From NCBI GenBank assembly GCA_028288085.1, contig JAQBOK010000276.1:1-45677 (forward strand): a stretch of DNA of 45,677 bases, written 5' to 3'. The DNA is from Mucilaginibacter sp. (GTDB lineage: Bacteria; Bacteroidota; Bacteroidia; Sphingobacteriales; Sphingobacteriaceae). Position numbers and translations under genes: made by a program. The notes beneath the pieces were generated by a model. The model had not been told where the DNA came from, did not search any database, and was given only the letters and a program-made list of their open reading frames with translations. Shown here in pieces: positions 28,049 to 38,206 of this stretch. Every line of letters begins with the position of its first letter. Position 1 is the first letter of the stretch.

Positions 28049-29221
28049 TTAGGCGAGCCGCCTAACTTTTGTTTCAGGAGTGATCCTGAGGCCATCAAGA
28101 CCCGTGATCAGGTTTAAACCTGGCGTTTTACCAGCTTCGAGCGTACCTTTTTCATCATCTAACCCCAGGTATTTGGCGCCGTTTTCTGTGGCCCATGATA
28201 TTAATCTTGCTGTGGTAAGTGAGGGAAATTTTTCCTGCAGAATGCGCATTTCATTCAAAATACAGAGTTTATTATTTGACGCAAGGCTGTCGGTACCTAA
28301 AGTTAAATTAAATCCCTGGTCTACAAACAGTTCAATCTTGGGGAGTTTGTTTTCGATATACAGGTTAGCCGCGGGGCAAAAACAATAATGTATCTTTTTA
28401 TCAAAACGTTTTATAAAATAAATGTCTTTTAAATTGGTACAAGTGTTATGCACCAGCAATACATCCTGCTTATTTGTTAACAAAGGCACAGTGGATTGCA
28501 GCGAGTTGCGCGCCTGCGATTTGAAATAAGTTATGTCCATGCCGAAATGTTCATACAGGTCTATAAAACCACCTAAACGATAACGATAAAGCTTGTTTTC
28601 GTCATCACACTCCTGGTTGTGCATGCTAATCAGGTTACCGCCTGTTTCGCTGTACTTTTTTATGAGTTTAAATAACTCTTTTGATACCGAATAGGGTGCA
28701 TGCGGAGTTATAGAACACGACTGTGGTTTAAATTCATTTAACAATGACAGGGCTTTGGTGAACACTTGCTGCGCTTTGGCGGGCAAAAAGCTAAAGGTTT
28801 CAACAAAAGTATGATAGTATATTTTACTTTTCGACTTAATAGGAATGGTAACATTGCTGTTTGATATATCGCCGACTGCAACAATACCGTTCTCATACAT
28901 TTCATTATCTGCCTTAATTGCAGCCGCTGATATTTCTTCGCTGTCGGCAGTACGCAATACCTGGATATCTTTAATGAAATTTATTAGTCCCCCCTTTGGC
29001 GGTATCTTATCTTTAAGATGTGAGAGTTCGAGGTGGCAATGGGTATTAATAAACCCCGGGCAAATGATGCCCTTCAATTGCTCAATATGGCCAGTTTTTG
29101 TATCAGAAGGGTGACTATCTGAAACAGAAACAATTTTACCATAGTCATTTATGGTAACTATTCCATTTTTTATTGGATCGGCACAAACAGGAAAAACGTA
29201 ATCGGCTTTAAAACTTTTCAT
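28049..29221 (-). CDS. Amidohydrolase family metallo-deaminase (MtaD/SsnA-like)
   Basis: A 390-residue enzyme of the amidohydrolase superfamily. Metal ligands are visible: His61 and His63 in 'INTHCHLE', later His candidates at 201 (SMHNQE) and 258 (LLVHNTC), and Asp311 in 'LGTDSLASNN'. The N-terminal ~55 residues and the C-terminal end form the small beta sandwich typical of cytosine or S-adenosylhomocysteine deaminase-like members. The likely reaction is hydrolytic deamination of a purine-like substrate. A role as aminodeoxyfutalosine deaminase in menaquinone synthesis is possible, but no mqn gene lies nearby and I would not assign it. It is divergent from rlmN. Confidence 0.9.
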   Translation of the reverse strand: MKSFKADYVFPVCADPIKNGIVTINDYGKIVSVSDSHPSDTKTGHIEQLKGIICPGFINTHCHLELSHLKDKIPPKGGLINFIKDIQVLRTADSEEISAAAIKADNEMYENGIVAVGDISNSNVTIPIKSKSKIYYHTFVETFSFLPAKAQQVFTKALSLLNEFKPQSCSITPHAPYSVSKELFKLIKKYSETGGNLISMHNQECDDENKLYRYRLGGFIDLYEHFGMDITYFKSQARNSLQSTVPLLTNKQDVLLVHNTCTNLKDIYFIKRFDKKIHYCFCPAANLYIENKLPKIELFVDQGFNLTLGTDSLASNNKLCILNEMRILQEKFPSLTTARLISWATENGAKYLGLDDEKGTLEAGKTPGLNLITGLDGLRITPETKVRRLA

Positions 29222-29376
29222 TCAAATAAAAAATAATCTAATGCTCAAAAGCATCGATAAACACTTCTTTGACGAATCTTTCCTATAATTTATTACAATT
29301 AACTACAAGTTATGTTCTTAAATTAAAAGATTACAAAAGAAACATTTATAAAAAATGCAGTGCTTTTTTATTTCAG

Positions 29377-29384
29377 TACTTTTG
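29377..29384 (+). promoter_or_regulatory. Putative -7 box of rlmN (TACTTTTG)
   Basis: TACTTTTG fits TAnnTTTG exactly and is followed after 4 nt by the GTG I take as the rlmN start (29389). This also argues against the longer TTG start at 29269, which lies upstream of the box. Confidence 0.4.
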
Positions 29385-29388
29385 CAAA

Positions 29389-30456
29389 GTGAAGAGTACC
29401 AAAGACAAAATTGATATCCGCAGCCTAAGCATTGAAACTTTATATGACCATTTTACTGAAATGGACGAAAAAAGTTACAGGGCTAAACAAGTTTATGAAT
29501 GGCTTTGGGAAAAATCATGCATTTCTTTTGACGAAATGAGCAATGTTTCAAAAGAACTGCGTAAAAAACTGAATGAAAATTTTATTATCAATAACGCAAA
29601 AATTAACAACTCACAGTTTAGTGCTGATAAAACTATAAAAAATTCTTTTATTTTACATGATAATCATTTAATTGAGGGTGTTTTAATTCCTGCGCCCGAA
29701 CGGATGACGGCCTGTGTTTCGTCGCAGGTTGGGTGTAGCTTAACCTGTAAGTTTTGCGCTACAGGTTATATGGAGCGAAAACGCAACCTTAACCCGGATG
29801 AAATTTACGACCAGGTAGTGCTTATAGACCGGCAGGCAAAAGAGAATTATGGCATACCATTAACTAATATTGTATACATGGGCATGGGCGAACCCCTGCT
29901 TAACTACAACAATGTACTCAAATCGGTTGAAAGGATAACTGCTGAAGACGGGTTGAACATGTCGCCAAAAAGGATCACAGTATCCACGGCCGGAATTGCG
30001 AAAATGATCAAAAAACTAGGCGATGACCAAGTGAAATTTAACCTTGCATTATCGTTGCACGCAGCTAATGATGAAAAGCGCAATACCATAATGCCCATAA
30101 ATGAGCAAAACTCATTAAAAGCCCTGGCCGAGGCCCTTAAATATTATTATGCCAAAACAAAAAACATGGTCACCTATGAGTACATTGTTTTTAATGATTT
30201 TAATGACGAGTTGCAGGATGCTGAAGAACTGGCCAGGTTTTGCAAACATATTCCCTGTAAAGTAAATATTATTGAATACAACCCAATATCGTTTGCCAGC
30301 TATACCAATGCGGGCGAAGATAAGATTGAGGCCTTTGCCGAATATTTACGAAAACATGATGTGATTACCAATATACGCCGCAGCCGTGGAAAGGATATTG
30401 ATGCAGCCTGTGGGCAATTGGCAATTAAAGAAAAAGCAAAAATTTCTGAACAATAA
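29389..30456 (+). CDS. rlmN: Dual-specificity 23S rRNA/tRNA adenine C2-methyltransferase RlmN
   Basis: A 355-residue radical-SAM enzyme that methylates C2 of A2503 in 23S rRNA and A37 in some tRNAs. The cluster motif CSLTCKFC gives Cys116, Cys120 and Cys123, and the C-terminal 'DAACGQLA' carries the Cys needed for the methyl-transfer intermediate. Family segments 'YMGMGEPLLN' and 'LALSLHAANDEKRN' are intact. I start it at GTG 29389: the frame is open back to a TTG at 29269, but those 40 residues have no family counterpart, while 'DIRSLSIETLYDHF' after GTG matches the usual N-terminus. comF follows 22 bp later. Confidence 0.95.
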   Translation: MKSTKDKIDIRSLSIETLYDHFTEMDEKSYRAKQVYEWLWEKSCISFDEMSNVSKELRKKLNENFIINNAKINNSQFSADKTIKNSFILHDNHLIEGVLIPAPERMTACVSSQVGCSLTCKFCATGYMERKRNLNPDEIYDQVVLIDRQAKENYGIPLTNIVYMGMGEPLLNYNNVLKSVERITAEDGLNMSPKRITVSTAGIAKMIKKLGDDQVKFNLALSLHAANDEKRNTIMPINEQNSLKALAEALKYYYAKTKNMVTYEYIVFNDFNDELQDAEELARFCKHIPCKVNIIEYNPISFASYTNAGEDKIEAFAEYLRKHDVITNIRRSRGKDIDAACGQLAIKEKAKISEQ

Positions 30457-30478
30457 AATATTCTGCTAAATTCATTGC

Positions 30479-31177
30479 ATGAAATTGCAAGGAAGCTACT
30501 TAGCCGATTTTGTTTCTTTATTATTCCCTGAACTTTGCCAGGCCTGCGGACAAAGTTTAATTACCGGCGAGGAATTGATATGCATAGACTGCCGTTATCA
30601 CTTACCCTTTACTAATTTTCATCAAAAAGCCGACAATACGGTTGCGCAACAGTTTTGGGGCAAAATTAATCTTGAAGCTGCTTATGCCATGTGCTATTTT
30701 ACCAAAGGCGGAAAAATGCAGCACCTGTTGCACCAACTTAAATACAAAGGGATACAAAAAGTTGGAAACATGCTGGGGAGCATTGCAGGAGAACAATTAG
30801 CTGCAAATGCTATTTTCAGCAATGCTGATATTATCATCCCGGTTCCCTTACACAAAAGCAGGCTTAAAAAGAGGGGATATAACCAAAGCACTTGCTTTGC
30901 AACGGGGCTATCACAAAAATTAAATATTCCGGTAGTTGAGCATAACCTGGTGCGCATTAAAGCCACAGAAACTCAAACACACCGTTCGCGATTCTTAAGG
31001 TTTGAGAATATGCAGGAAGTATTTGCCTTAAAGCAGCCCGAACTACTGATAAATAAACACATATTATTAGTTGATGATGTGGTGACAACAGGTTCCACCC
31101 TGGAAGCTTGCGGTGCCGAATTGCTCAAAGTAGAGGGATTAAAATTGAGTATAGCTACTATTGCCTGCGCAGAATAG
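30479..31177 (+). CDS. comF: ComF family phosphoribosyltransferase-like protein
   Basis: A 232-residue ComF-type protein. An N-terminal zinc finger is formed by Cys20, Cys23, Cys35 and Cys38 (CxxC pairs). The C-terminal phosphoribosyltransferase fold shows 'IIIPVPLHKSRLKKRGYNQS' and the PRPP motif 'ILLVDDVVTTGST' (195-207). ComF proteins take part in DNA uptake in naturally competent bacteria; elsewhere the role is less clear. It probably shares a transcript with rlmN (22-bp gap). It converges on the histidine kinase gene, with 97 bp between. Confidence 0.93.
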   Translation: MKLQGSYLADFVSLLFPELCQACGQSLITGEELICIDCRYHLPFTNFHQKADNTVAQQFWGKINLEAAYAMCYFTKGGKMQHLLHQLKYKGIQKVGNMLGSIAGEQLAANAIFSNADIIIPVPLHKSRLKKRGYNQSTCFATGLSQKLNIPVVEHNLVRIKATETQTHRSRFLRFENMQEVFALKQPELLINKHILLVDDVVTTGSTLEACGAELLKVEGLKLSIATIACAE

Positions 31178-31274
31178 CTTATACTTTCCCTGTAACCTGA
31201 TTTTTATTTGTGTATGTTTTAATGGCTTTAAGGATTGCCTGCTGCTTAGTTACAAGCAAACTAACATACGCAAC

Positions 31275-34049
31275 TTAATTTTTCTGATACTTGCTCAGTT
31301 TATCGTATAAGCCTTTGGGATCAAATGGTTTTAATATATAATCATTCATCCCAGCTTTTGAAATCTCATTAACCTCGCTGTTGAGCATAGACGCTGTTAA
31401 GGCAATGATAGGGAGCTGCTGATAATAGGGCTCGCTTTTTGAACGGATGATCTGGGTTGCTTCCAAACCGCCCATCACAGGCATGTGAATATCCATTAAT
31501 ACAACATCAAAACTGACATTGCCTTCAATTTTATTAACGGCTTCCTGGCCATTTTCAGCAAAGTCAATGGTTGCACCCCATTTACTGATCACTTTATTTA
31601 TTAACAACCTGTTTATTTGATTGTCATCAACAACTAATACGTTTAATTTTAATCCTGCTTCCACTATATTTTTATTATTAATGGTATGAATATGCCCTTT
31701 GTCAAATTTTATTGTGAACCAAAAAGTTGAACCGATACCCAGTACACTATCCACGTTTATCCTGGCATCGTGCAGTTCAATTAGTCTCTTTGTGATAGCA
31801 AGGCCCAAGCCTGTGCCCCCATATTTGCGTGAGGTGTCGGCTTCAGCCTGTTTGAAAGACTCAAAGATGGTGTTTATTTTATCATTTGCAATACCTATAC
31901 CGGTATCTGAAACAGCGAAGCGTATTTTTACGTCCTTATCTGTTTGTTCAATAACGCCCAGATCAATAGTTATGCCACCTGTTTCTGTAAACTTAACCGC
32001 ATTACCTAACAGGTTCAGCAATATCTGGCATAGCCGTGTGCTGTCGCCTATAATAATTTTTGGTATTGCCTTGTCAATAGTATGTTTAAGATTTATTTTC
32101 TTTTCATTGGCGTTAAACTGCATCGATTGAGTAATACTTTGAACCAGCTCACGCAGATCAACTTCGGTCTTTTCCAACTCGATATTGCCGGTTTCTATTT
32201 TAGTGAAGTCGAGCACATTATTGATCAATACCATCAAATTTTCAGCAGAGAACCTAAGTATGCCTAAGTTTTCCTTTTGAATTTCTACTGTATTATCATC
32301 AAGCAACAAATGCGACATACCAATAACCGCGTTAAGGGGGGTACGAATTTCGTGGCTCATTACGGAGATGAACATATCTTTGGCACGACTCAATTGTAGC
32401 GCTTCTTCCTTTGCCGCGATCAATTCAATTTCGGCTTTCTTTTTTGCGGTGATATCTATGATAACCTCGATATATTTATCAACCTTACCCTCGCTGTTGA
32501 GAATTACAGAATTGATAACTGATATCCACAATGGCTGGCCGTCTTTGCGGTATACCAGCAGATCAACCTCAAATGATTGTTTATTTTTGGAAAGTTCCCG
32601 GGATTTAGCAATAACAGAATCATCTGTTAACTCGCCCTTCAGCACATCGCCCAATGGTTTATTTTCGGCATCTTCCAAAGAATAGCCGGTAATCTTTTCA
32701 AATGCTTTATTTACCCATTCAACCTTACCATTTTTGTCATTTATAATCACACCGCTTGTGGTGCTGCTTGCTACTAACGATAGTAAAGTAAGCTGCTCTT
32801 CGGCTTTCTTACGCTCGCTTATATCAACCATCATACTAATATGGCGTTCAACGCTGCCGTTTTCGTTAAACAGGGGGCTATTAGAAATAAATGCCCATAT
32901 CGCCGTTCCGTCTTTTTTATAAATTTTTAGCTCAACTTCATAAGGTTTGTTTGCCTGAAAAGCTATGGTGGCACTATTATAAACCTCCATATCCGTTTCT
33001 TCGCCAAAGATTAATGTGCCAACTGTTTTACCCTTCACTTCATCCAATGAATAACCCAGCAGTTTTTCCAGGGCTTCATTAAACCAAACTATGCATCCCT
33101 TGTTATCACGTATCACGATACCGCTTGGTGATTTTTTGGCGGCGAAAGAGAGAATATCTAAATCGGTTGCTGTCCTTTTTTGATAAGTAACATCGCGTCC
33201 GCTGGCATACCACTTGTTTTCTTTTAATATAAATGACCAACTGATCCATTTAATATCACCCGAATGGGTTAAAACCGGTGTTTCAATTATGACCGGCTTT
33301 TGCTGCCTGGGTAAAACCTTTTTAAGTTTGAGCGTTGAAGAAACACGGATCCCTTCTGAAAAAAAGTCCCAAAGACTACGACCAATAGTTTCCTGCGGGG
33401 TATATCCCAGTATATCACTTACCGGGTTGTTGATTATTTCAATCCTATATTCATTATCCATTACACAGTGGATATCTGTTGAGCTGTTTAATAAATTAAA
33501 AAACTCCTTATCGCGGATAGTACTATTATCCAATTCCCTTTTTTGTTTGCCCGATACCAATCGCAACATTACCTCATCCGCGAGTGTCCGTAAAGCAGTT
33601 AACTGCTCATCAGTCAATTTACGCTGAACCATGTCCATAACACACAAAGCGCCTAAGCGGTTTCCGTTAGGGTCTATCAAAGGGGCGCCGGCATAAAACC
33701 TGATCTGCGGATCATTGATCACGAAACGGTTTTGCCTGAAAACTTCATCTTCAAGCACGTCACTGATCTCGAGTATTGTATTATTAAGAATGGCATAGTT
33801 GCAAAAAGAATCCGCACGGGGTATCTGTTTTGCATCTATGCCAATCATTGATTTTACCCATTGTCTATCGGCATCAATAAATGATATCAGTGCGATAGGG
33901 GCCTTGCAGATGTATGAGGCAAGTCTTGTAATTGCATCAAATTCCTTTTCAGGTAAAGTATCTAAAATATGATACGTCCCGATGGCTGTTAAACGTTTTT
34001 CTTCGGTTAAAATGGATTGATGTTTATTCACTTTATTAATCCAGGCCAT
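31275..34049 (-). CDS. Hybrid sensor histidine kinase: GAF, three PAS, HisKA, HATPase, receiver
   Basis: A 924-residue cytoplasmic hybrid kinase without membrane segments. In order: a GAF domain (~20-165), PAS domains at ~180-295, ~300-415 and ~425-540, HisKA with phospho-acceptor His566 in '[12 protein letters not shown]', the ATPase with N box '[11 protein letters not shown]' and G boxes 'DTGIGIA' and '[10 protein letters not shown]', and a receiver with phospho-acceptor Asp853 ('[13 protein letters not shown]') and 'DYILKPF'. The signal is unknown; GAF and PAS may bind a small ligand or sense redox or light. No separate response regulator lies nearby, so the output partner is elsewhere. 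The ATG overlaps the end of glyA by 14 bp; a GTG at 34031 just after glyA is an alternative start. Confidence 0.95.
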   Translation of the reverse strand: MAWINKVNKHQSILTEEKRLTAIGTYHILDTLPEKEFDAITRLASYICKAPIALISFIDADRQWVKSMIGIDAKQIPRADSFCNYAILNNTILEISDVLEDEVFRQNRFVINDPQIRFYAGAPLIDPNGNRLGALCVMDMVQRKLTDEQLTALRTLADEVMLRLVSGKQKRELDNSTIRDKEFFNLLNSSTDIHCVMDNEYRIEIINNPVSDILGYTPQETIGRSLWDFFSEGIRVSSTLKLKKVLPRQQKPVIIETPVLTHSGDIKWISWSFILKENKWYASGRDVTYQKRTATDLDILSFAAKKSPSGIVIRDNKGCIVWFNEALEKLLGYSLDEVKGKTVGTLIFGEETDMEVYNSATIAFQANKPYEVELKIYKKDGTAIWAFISNSPLFNENGSVERHISMMVDISERKKAEEQLTLLSLVASSTTSGVIINDKNGKVEWVNKAFEKITGYSLEDAENKPLGDVLKGELTDDSVIAKSRELSKNKQSFEVDLLVYRKDGQPLWISVINSVILNSEGKVDKYIEVIIDITAKKKAEIELIAAKEEALQLSRAKDMFISVMSHEIRTPLNAVIGMSHLLLDDNTVEIQKENLGILRFSAENLMVLINNVLDFTKIETGNIELEKTEVDLRELVQSITQSMQFNANEKKINLKHTIDKAIPKIIIGDSTRLCQILLNLLGNAVKFTETGGITIDLGVIEQTDKDVKIRFAVSDTGIGIANDKINTIFESFKQAEADTSRKYGGTGLGLAITKRLIELHDARINVDSVLGIGSTFWFTIKFDKGHIHTINNKNIVEAGLKLNVLVVDDNQINRLLINKVISKWGATIDFAENGQEAVNKIEGNVSFDVVLMDIHMPVMGGLEATQIIRSKSEPYYQQLPIIALTASMLNSEVNEISKAGMNDYILKPFDPKGLYDKLSKYQKN

Positions 34050-35322
34050 TATGGCGGTACAAAGGGTACTCGTCCATAAGCTTGTGAACCTTTTTACGTA
34101 TTTTCTTTAAAGAAGGTTCATTTTCGGGATTAATTATTACAGCATCTATCAGCTCTACAATGTGTTCCATTTGCTTTTCTTTCATGCCACGTGTGGATAT
34201 AGCTGCCGTACCAACACGGATACCAGAAGTTACAAACGGCGACTTGTCATCAAACGGAACCATATTTTTATTTACGGTAATATCAGCGGCAACTAAAGCG
34301 TTTTCTGCTGCTTTACCGGTTATGTTTTTATTTCTCAGATCTATCAGGATCAAATGATTGTCAGTACCACCCGAAACAATTTCGTAACCACGGGCAACAA
34401 AAGCTTCGGCCATTGTGTGGGCATTCTTTTTAACCTGCACAACGTATTTCATGTACTCGTCGCTCAATGCCTCGCCAAATGCGATAGCCTTGGCAGCGAT
34501 AATATGTTCAAGCGGGCCGCCCTGTGTACCAGGGAAAACTGCCATATCCAACAATGCCGACATCATCCTGATCTCGCCCTTTGGCGTTTTTAAACCCCAC
34601 GGGTTTTCAAAGTCTTTACCCATCATGATCATGCCTCCACGTGGGCCCCTAAGAGTCTTATGGGTAGTAGTACTCACAATATGGCAATGCGGCAGCGGAT
34701 CTGTTAACAATCCCCTGGCTATCAGTCCTGCCGGGTGGGCAATATCAGCCAATACCAGCGCACCTACTTCGTCGGCTACTTTACGGATAAATTCATAATC
34801 CCAATCACGTGAATATGCTGAAGCGCCGCAAATGATCATTTTGGGCTTTTCCACAAGGGCTACTTTTTTAAGATGGTCGTAGTCTATAAGTCCTGTTTCT
34901 TTTTTAACCCCATAAAAATGCGGCTGATATAGTTTACCAGAAAAATTCACAGGGGAGCCATGTGTTAAGTGTCCACCATGAGATAGATCAAAACCCAGTA
35001 TTTTATCGCCCGGCTGAAGGCAAGCCAGCATCACTGCCGCGTTGGCTTGTGCCCCGGAGTGCGGCTGCACATTTACCCATTCGGCATTGAATAGCTGTTT
35101 GGCCCTTTCAATGGCTATTGTCTCAATTTCATCAACTACCTGGCAACCGCCATAATAACGCTTGCCCGGCAAGCCTTCGGCATACTTGTTTGTAGCTACG
35201 GAACCCGCGGCTTCCATTACCTGCCTGCTTACAAAATTTTCTGATGCAATCAGTTCAATGCCTTCTTCCTGGCGCTGTTGTTCTTCATCCAACAGTTTAA
35301 ATATCAGTTTGTCTCTTTTCAT
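34036..35322 (-). CDS. glyA: Serine hydroxymethyltransferase
   Basis: A 428-residue PLP enzyme of normal length. The PLP lysine is Lys222 in '[15 protein letters not shown]', and family segments 'IASENFVS', '[14 protein letters not shown]' and 'DIAHPAGL' are present. It interconverts serine and glycine and supplies one-carbon units as methylene-tetrahydrofolate. Its end overlaps the start of the hybrid kinase by 14 bp. The 119-bp gap upstream holds a short AG-rich tandem repeat and no clear promoter. Confidence 0.98.
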   Translation of the reverse strand: MKRDKLIFKLLDEEQQRQEEGIELIASENFVSRQVMEAAGSVATNKYAEGLPGKRYYGGCQVVDEIETIAIERAKQLFNAEWVNVQPHSGAQANAAVMLACLQPGDKILGFDLSHGGHLTHGSPVNFSGKLYQPHFYGVKKETGLIDYDHLKKVALVEKPKMIICGASAYSRDWDYEFIRKVADEVGALVLADIAHPAGLIARGLLTDPLPHCHIVSTTTHKTLRGPRGGMIMMGKDFENPWGLKTPKGEIRMMSALLDMAVFPGTQGGPLEHIIAAKAIAFGEALSDEYMKYVVQVKKNAHTMAEAFVARGYEIVSGGTDNHLILIDLRNKNITGKAAENALVAADITVNKNMVPFDDKSPFVTSGIRVGTAAISTRGMKEKQMEHIVELIDAVIINPENEPSLKKIRKKVHKLMDEYPLYRHNGLD

Positions 35323-35356
35323 GATCTGTTTAAAAACGGGGCTAAGTTAATTATTT

Positions 35357-35387
35357 AGAAGCAAGAGGCAAGAATCAAGAAGTAAGA
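35357..35387. repeat. AG-rich heptanucleotide tandem repeat
   Basis: About four imperfect copies of a 7-bp unit of the type AGRNAAG (AGCAAGA, GGCAAGA, ATCAAGA, AGTAAGA), in the gap between glyA and scpA. It looks like a degenerate microsatellite-type intergenic repeat. Confidence 0.5.
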
Positions 35388-35441
35388 TTAAAATGGGGTT
35401 ATCACAATGAAATTTTCTTTCCAGAAGCTTGGTTCCCGGCC

Positions 35442-36182
35442 CTATCTAGATGATATCCAAAAATTATTATAACCAAGACCTATCTGTATGTTGATCATTT
35501 CCTGTTGCAGCATCTCTAATACTGCCAGGAAATTATATACAAAGTGTACTTTATTCTCTGAATTGCCGGCTATCGATTTAAAATCTAATTTTTTATTGAT
35601 CATTAGCAGGTCACTAATAGCTTTTTTTTGCTTTTCTATAGTATAAGGGTATTGAATTACAGTATGCGTAACTTCTTCGGTGCGATTTAAATATCGTTTC
35701 ATCACCCGATCATAAACCATCATTAATTTATATAAATTAAGTTCAGAAAGCTCCTCTCCCGGTACGGTTGTTTTTTCAACCTGTTGCAGATCATAAATAA
35801 TATTGCCGCGCTTTTCCTGCTTAAAGCGTTCTTCTTCCAGTGGGCGCAATTCTTCGCATAATAATTTAAATTTCTTATACTCAATTAGCTTCCTGATCAA
35901 CTCAGCCTTAGTATCAAGCGCCCCTCCCTCCTCCTCAGCAGCGTATCGGGGCAGTAACATTTTAGCCTTTATACGCATCAGGGTGGCCGCCACAAAAATA
36001 AATTCGCTGGCAAGCTCCATGTTAAGGCTGGTCATGTGGTGGATATAGTTTAAAAAATCATCGGCAATGCGGGCAATAGGAATATCATGAATATCCAGTT
36101 CGTCTCTTTCAATGAAAAAAAGCAACAGATCAAAAGGCCCCTCGAATTGCGGTAATTTTATTTCAAAACTATCTTCTGTCAT
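35442..36182 (-). CDS. scpA: Segregation and condensation protein A
   Basis: A 246-residue ScpA, the kleisin that bridges SMC heads and binds ScpB to form bacterial condensin. The N-terminal helix with 'LPQFEGPFDLLLFFIERDELDIHDIPIARI' type sequence and the 'ASEFIFVAATLMRIKAKMLL' segment are characteristic, and the C-terminal winged-helix part is present. It is divergent from dxs. A good promoter (TTG-N21-TACTTTTG, 36190-36221) ends only 7 nt before the ATG. Confidence 0.96.
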   Translation of the reverse strand: MTEDSFEIKLPQFEGPFDLLLFFIERDELDIHDIPIARIADDFLNYIHHMTSLNMELASEFIFVAATLMRIKAKMLLPRYAAEEEGGALDTKAELIRKLIEYKKFKLLCEELRPLEEERFKQEKRGNIIYDLQQVEKTTVPGEELSELNLYKLMMVYDRVMKRYLNRTEEVTHTVIQYPYTIEKQKKAISDLLMINKKLDFKSIAGNSENKVHFVYNFLAVLEMLQQEMINIQIGLGYNNFWISSR

Positions 36183-36189
36183 AAAAACC

Positions 36190-36221
36190 CAAAAGTATAA
36201 TTATTGCAGACGATTTTTCAA
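36190..36221 (-). promoter_or_regulatory. Putative scpA promoter, TTG-N21-TACTTTTG
   Basis: On the minus strand TTG (36219-36221) and TACTTTTG (36190-36197) are 21 nt apart, close to the Bacteroidota -33/-7 arrangement. Transcription would begin about 1-3 nt before the ATG at 36182. This is the best-formed promoter match in the window. Confidence 0.55.
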
Positions 36222-36277
36222 TGATTTTAGCAATTAAATAGCTTACTTTGTAAGTTAAATATTCTATAAGGACATGT

Positions 36278-38206
36278 ATGCAGGTAACAGCCGGTGATTT
36301 ACTACAAAAAATAAACTACCCTTCTGATTTAAAGCAACTTACCGAAGATCAACTTGAAAAGGTTTGCCAGGAATTGCGTCAATATATAGTTGACGTTGTA
36401 TCAGTAAACGGTGGCCATTTTGCTGCCAGCCTTGGCGTTGTTGAATTGACAGTTGCCCTGCATTATATATTGAATACCCCTTATGACCAACTGGTTTGGG
36501 ATGTTGGGCACCAGGCTTACGGGCACAAAATCTTAACAGGCCGCCGGGATATTTTTCACACCAATAGAGTTTATAACGGAATAAGCGGTTTTCCAAAACG
36601 TTCAGAAAGTGAATATGATACTTTTGGCGTTGGCCATTCTTCTACCTCTATTTCTGTAGCGTTGGGTATGGCTGTGGCTTCACAATATAAAGGTGAAACA
36701 GACCGCCAGCATGTAGCAGTAATTGGCGACGGCGCCATGACTGCAGGCATAGCATTTGAGGCCCTTAACCATGCCGGTATTGAAAACTCCAATCTGCTGG
36801 TGATCCTGAACGACAATAACATGTCGATAGATCCAAATGTGGGTGCATTAAAAGAGTACCTTACAGATATCACCACATCAAAACCGTATAACCGTTTCAG
36901 GGATGATATTGCACATGTGCTTACTAAATTATCTGCAATAGGCCCTGATGCGTTTAAGATCGCCAAGAAAATAGAAAAAAGCATAAAAGGGACTTTATTA
37001 AAGAAAAGTAACTTTTTCGAGGCCCTTCAGTTCCGTTATTTTGGGCCGATAGATGGGCATGATGTAAAACACATGGTAAAAGTATTACGTGACCTGCGTG
37101 ATATACCAGGGCCCAAGTTATTGCATTGTGTAACTGTTAAAGGGAAGGGTTATGCCCTCGCCGAAAAGGACCAAACCAAATGGCATGCGCCTGGCTTATT
37201 CGATAAAATAACCGGCGAAATAAAAAAATCAAAATCTGAAAAGCCACAGCCTCCAAAATACCAGGATGTATTTGGCCATACCATTATTGAACTGGCCGAA
37301 CAGAATCCCAAAATAATGGGCATTACACCGGCCATGCCTTCGGGCTGCTCGTTGAATATGATGATGAAGGCCATGCCTAACCGCGCCTTTGACGTGGGTA
37401 TTGCCGAACAGCATGCGGTAACTTTTTCGGCTGGATTAGCTACTCAGGGACTTATTCCTTTCTGTAACATCTACTCGAGCTTTATGCAAAGAGCTTATGA
37501 CCAGGTGATACATGATGTTGCCATACAGAAGCTTAATGTAGTATTTTGCCTGGACAGAGCCGGCATTGCCGGTGCCGATGGGCCAACTCACCATGGGGCT
37601 TATGACCTTGCATATATGCGCTGCATTCCCAATATGACCGTTTCGGCCCCTATGAATGAGGAGGAATTGCGGAATCTGATGTTTACCGCCCAGCAGGATA
37701 ATATGGGGCCATTTGTGATACGCTATCCACGTGGTACTGGAGTGATGGTTGACTGGCAACGCCCGTTAAAAGCTATACCGGTAGGCAAGGGACGCAAAAT
37801 ATGTGATGGAGAAGAAGTAGCCATATTATCAATAGGTACTATTGGCAATGAAGTAGTAAAGGCCACCACAGAGCTTGGCGACGAAGGTTTTTATCCGGCA
37901 CATTATGATCTGCGTTTTGTGAAACCGCTGGATGAGAACTTGCTGCACGAGGTGTTTAAAAAGTTCAATAAAGTGATCACCGTTGAAGACGGCTGTACTG
38001 AAGGCGGCATGGGAAGCGCCATACTGGAATTTATGGCGGATAATAACTATCATGCCCAGGTTGTGCGCTTAGGCATACCTGATGCCTTTATAGAACACGG
38101 TGAACAACCTGAACTTTGGGCCGAATGCGGTTATGATGCTAAAGGCATAACAGAAGAGGTAAAGAAGCTGGGCCTTAAGCGCAATGCGCATACCATAGCA
38201 TCCTGA
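36278..38206 (+). CDS. dxs: 1-deoxy-D-xylulose-5-phosphate synthase
   Basis: A 642-residue thiamine-diphosphate enzyme that condenses pyruvate and glyceraldehyde-3-phosphate, the first step of the MEP isoprenoid pathway. His47 lies in '[10 protein letters not shown]', the ThDP-binding motif starts GDGAMTAG (150-157) and ends with 'NDNNMSI', and the catalytic Glu is Glu377 in '[10 protein letters not shown]'. TAAGGA at 36267-36272, 5 nt before the ATG, is an unusually clear Shine-Dalgarno for this window and supports the start. A near-consensus box TACTTTG lies at 36244-36250. The gene ends TGA directly against the stop of the convergent Wzi-like gene, with no base between. Confidence 0.98.
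   Translation: MQVTAGDLLQKINYPSDLKQLTEDQLEKVCQELRQYIVDVVSVNGGHFAASLGVVELTVALHYILNTPYDQLVWDVGHQAYGHKILTGRRDIFHTNRVYNGISGFPKRSESEYDTFGVGHSSTSISVALGMAVASQYKGETDRQHVAVIGDGAMTAGIAFEALNHAGIENSNLLVILNDNNMSIDPNVGALKEYLTDITTSKPYNRFRDDIAHVLTKLSAIGPDAFKIAKKIEKSIKGTLLKKSNFFEALQFRYFGPIDGHDVKHMVKVLRDLRDIPGPKLLHCVTVKGKGYALAEKDQTKWHAPGLFDKITGEIKKSKSEKPQPPKYQDVFGHTIIELAEQNPKIMGITPAMPSGCSLNMMMKAMPNRAFDVGIAEQHAVTFSAGLATQGLIPFCNIYSSFMQRAYDQVIHDVAIQKLNVVFCLDRAGIAGADGPTHHGAYDLAYMRCIPNMTVSAPMNEEELRNLMFTAQQDNMGPFVIRYPRGTGVMVDWQRPLKAIPVGKGRKICDGEEVAILSIGTIGNEVVKATTELGDEGFYPAHYDLRFVKPLDENLLHEVFKKFNKVITVEDGCTEGGMGSAILEFMADNNYHAQVVRLGIPDAFIEHGEQPELWAECGYDAKGITEEVKKLGLKRNAHTIAS

Noticed and set aside
29269..29388. N-terminal extension of RlmN from a TTG start
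   Set aside because: The 40 extra residues have no family counterpart and lie upstream of the best promoter box.
31208..31273. Long-range 11-bp inverted repeat (TTGTGTATGTT / AACATACGCAA) between comF and the kinase
   Set aside because: The loop of about 44 nt and the lack of a U-tract make it a poor terminator; it may be chance.
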